A stretch of 13,131 nt of DNA. Source: an uncultured Collinsella sp. (GTDB taxonomy: Bacteria > Actinomycetota > Coriobacteriia > Coriobacteriales > Coriobacteriaceae). The stretch lies in contig UQUL01000050.1 in the NCBI GenBank assembly GCA_900544235.1, positions 1 to 13,131 on the forward strand, given 5' to 3'. Both the position numbers and the translations under genes were made by a program. The notes beneath the pieces were generated by a model, which made no database searches, was not told where the DNA came from, and worked only from the letters and a program-made list of their open reading frames with translations. This document shows positions 13,079-13,131 of this stretch, one piece after another (the stretch's first letter is position 1; every line of letters starts with the position of its first letter).

Positions 13079-13106
13079 GTTACGCGGTTTTACCAAACCG
13101 CGTAAC
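13079..13106. repeat. Perfect 12-bp hairpin after htpG
   Basis: GTTACGCGGTTT (13079-13090) and AAACCGCGTAAC (13095-13106) pair perfectly around TACC, starting 7 bp after the htpG stop codon. There is no T-run after it, so it is not a standard Rho-independent terminator, although it may end or stabilise the htpG transcript. It may instead be an interspersed palindrome. The remaining 25 bases to the window end show nothing recognisable. Confidence 0.5.
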
Positions 13107-13131
13107 GGCTCGACGCTGCCCTCAGTTCCGC

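Noticed and set aside
1..13131. CRISPR array, riboswitch or insertion sequence
   Set aside because: No regularly spaced direct repeats, no recognisable aptamer and no transposase were seen on either strand.

Overview
The window reads as a chromosomal segment from a high-GC Gram-positive gut actinobacterium, most likely a member of the Coriobacteriia close to Collinsella. This is inferred from GC-rich coding sequence, the actinobacterial character of the proteins (VanR/VanS-like and PhoB/PhoR-like pairs, a PBP5-like carboxypeptidase, a Wzz/BY-kinase/PHP-phosphatase trio) and intergenic repeats of a kind I associate with that group. No database search was possible. The first 47 bases are not genomic: they are Illumina Nextera library sequence (end of the P7 primer, an 8-base i7 index and the transposase read-2 adapter with the 19-base Tn5 mosaic end), so this is a raw contig end.

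Layout. (1) 49-924: 3' part of an AAA+ ATPase with a C-terminal winged helix, cut by the contig edge. (2) 925-1320: an inverted-repeat operator candidate, tRNA-Ser(GCU) with its promoter and terminator, an inverted fragment of a tRNA T-arm, and the terminator of the next gene. (3) 1346-2686, minus strand: secreted serine D-Ala-D-Ala carboxypeptidase. (4) 2884-4844, divergent from it: a VanR-like response regulator and a VanS-like four-pass membrane histidine kinase. (5) 4948-8044: a lone pstB phosphate-transporter ATPase, then a PhoB-like regulator and a PhoR-like kinase, ended by a terminator at about 8071-8106. (6) 8240-10304: a three-gene exopolysaccharide control operon (Wzz-like co-polymerase, BY-kinase, PHP tyrosine phosphatase). 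(7) 10344-10844: GNAT acetyltransferase. (8) 10844-10882: a pair of short REP-like repeats. (9) 11047-13071: htpG (Hsp90), whose leader contains a strong terminator-like hairpin. (10) 13079-13106: a perfect 12-bp hairpin.

Functionally most of the window concerns sensing and building the cell envelope. The VanRS-like pair lies head-to-head with a D,D-carboxypeptidase, which suggests peptidoglycan-stress control of D-Ala-D-Ala trimming without the vanHAX resistance genes. The PhoB/PhoR-like pair follows pstB, as expected for phosphate-starvation signalling, but pstSCA and phoU are not in the window. The EPS trio has the full phosphorylation switch (kinase activator, kinase, phosphatase) but no glycosyltransferases beside it. 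All complete genes have intact catalytic motifs; no insertion sequence, CRISPR array, prophage or frameshifted gene was seen. The least ordinary signals are the terminator in the htpG leader, the vanRS/carboxypeptidase arrangement, the solitary pstB, and several inverted repeats in the gene-free gaps.
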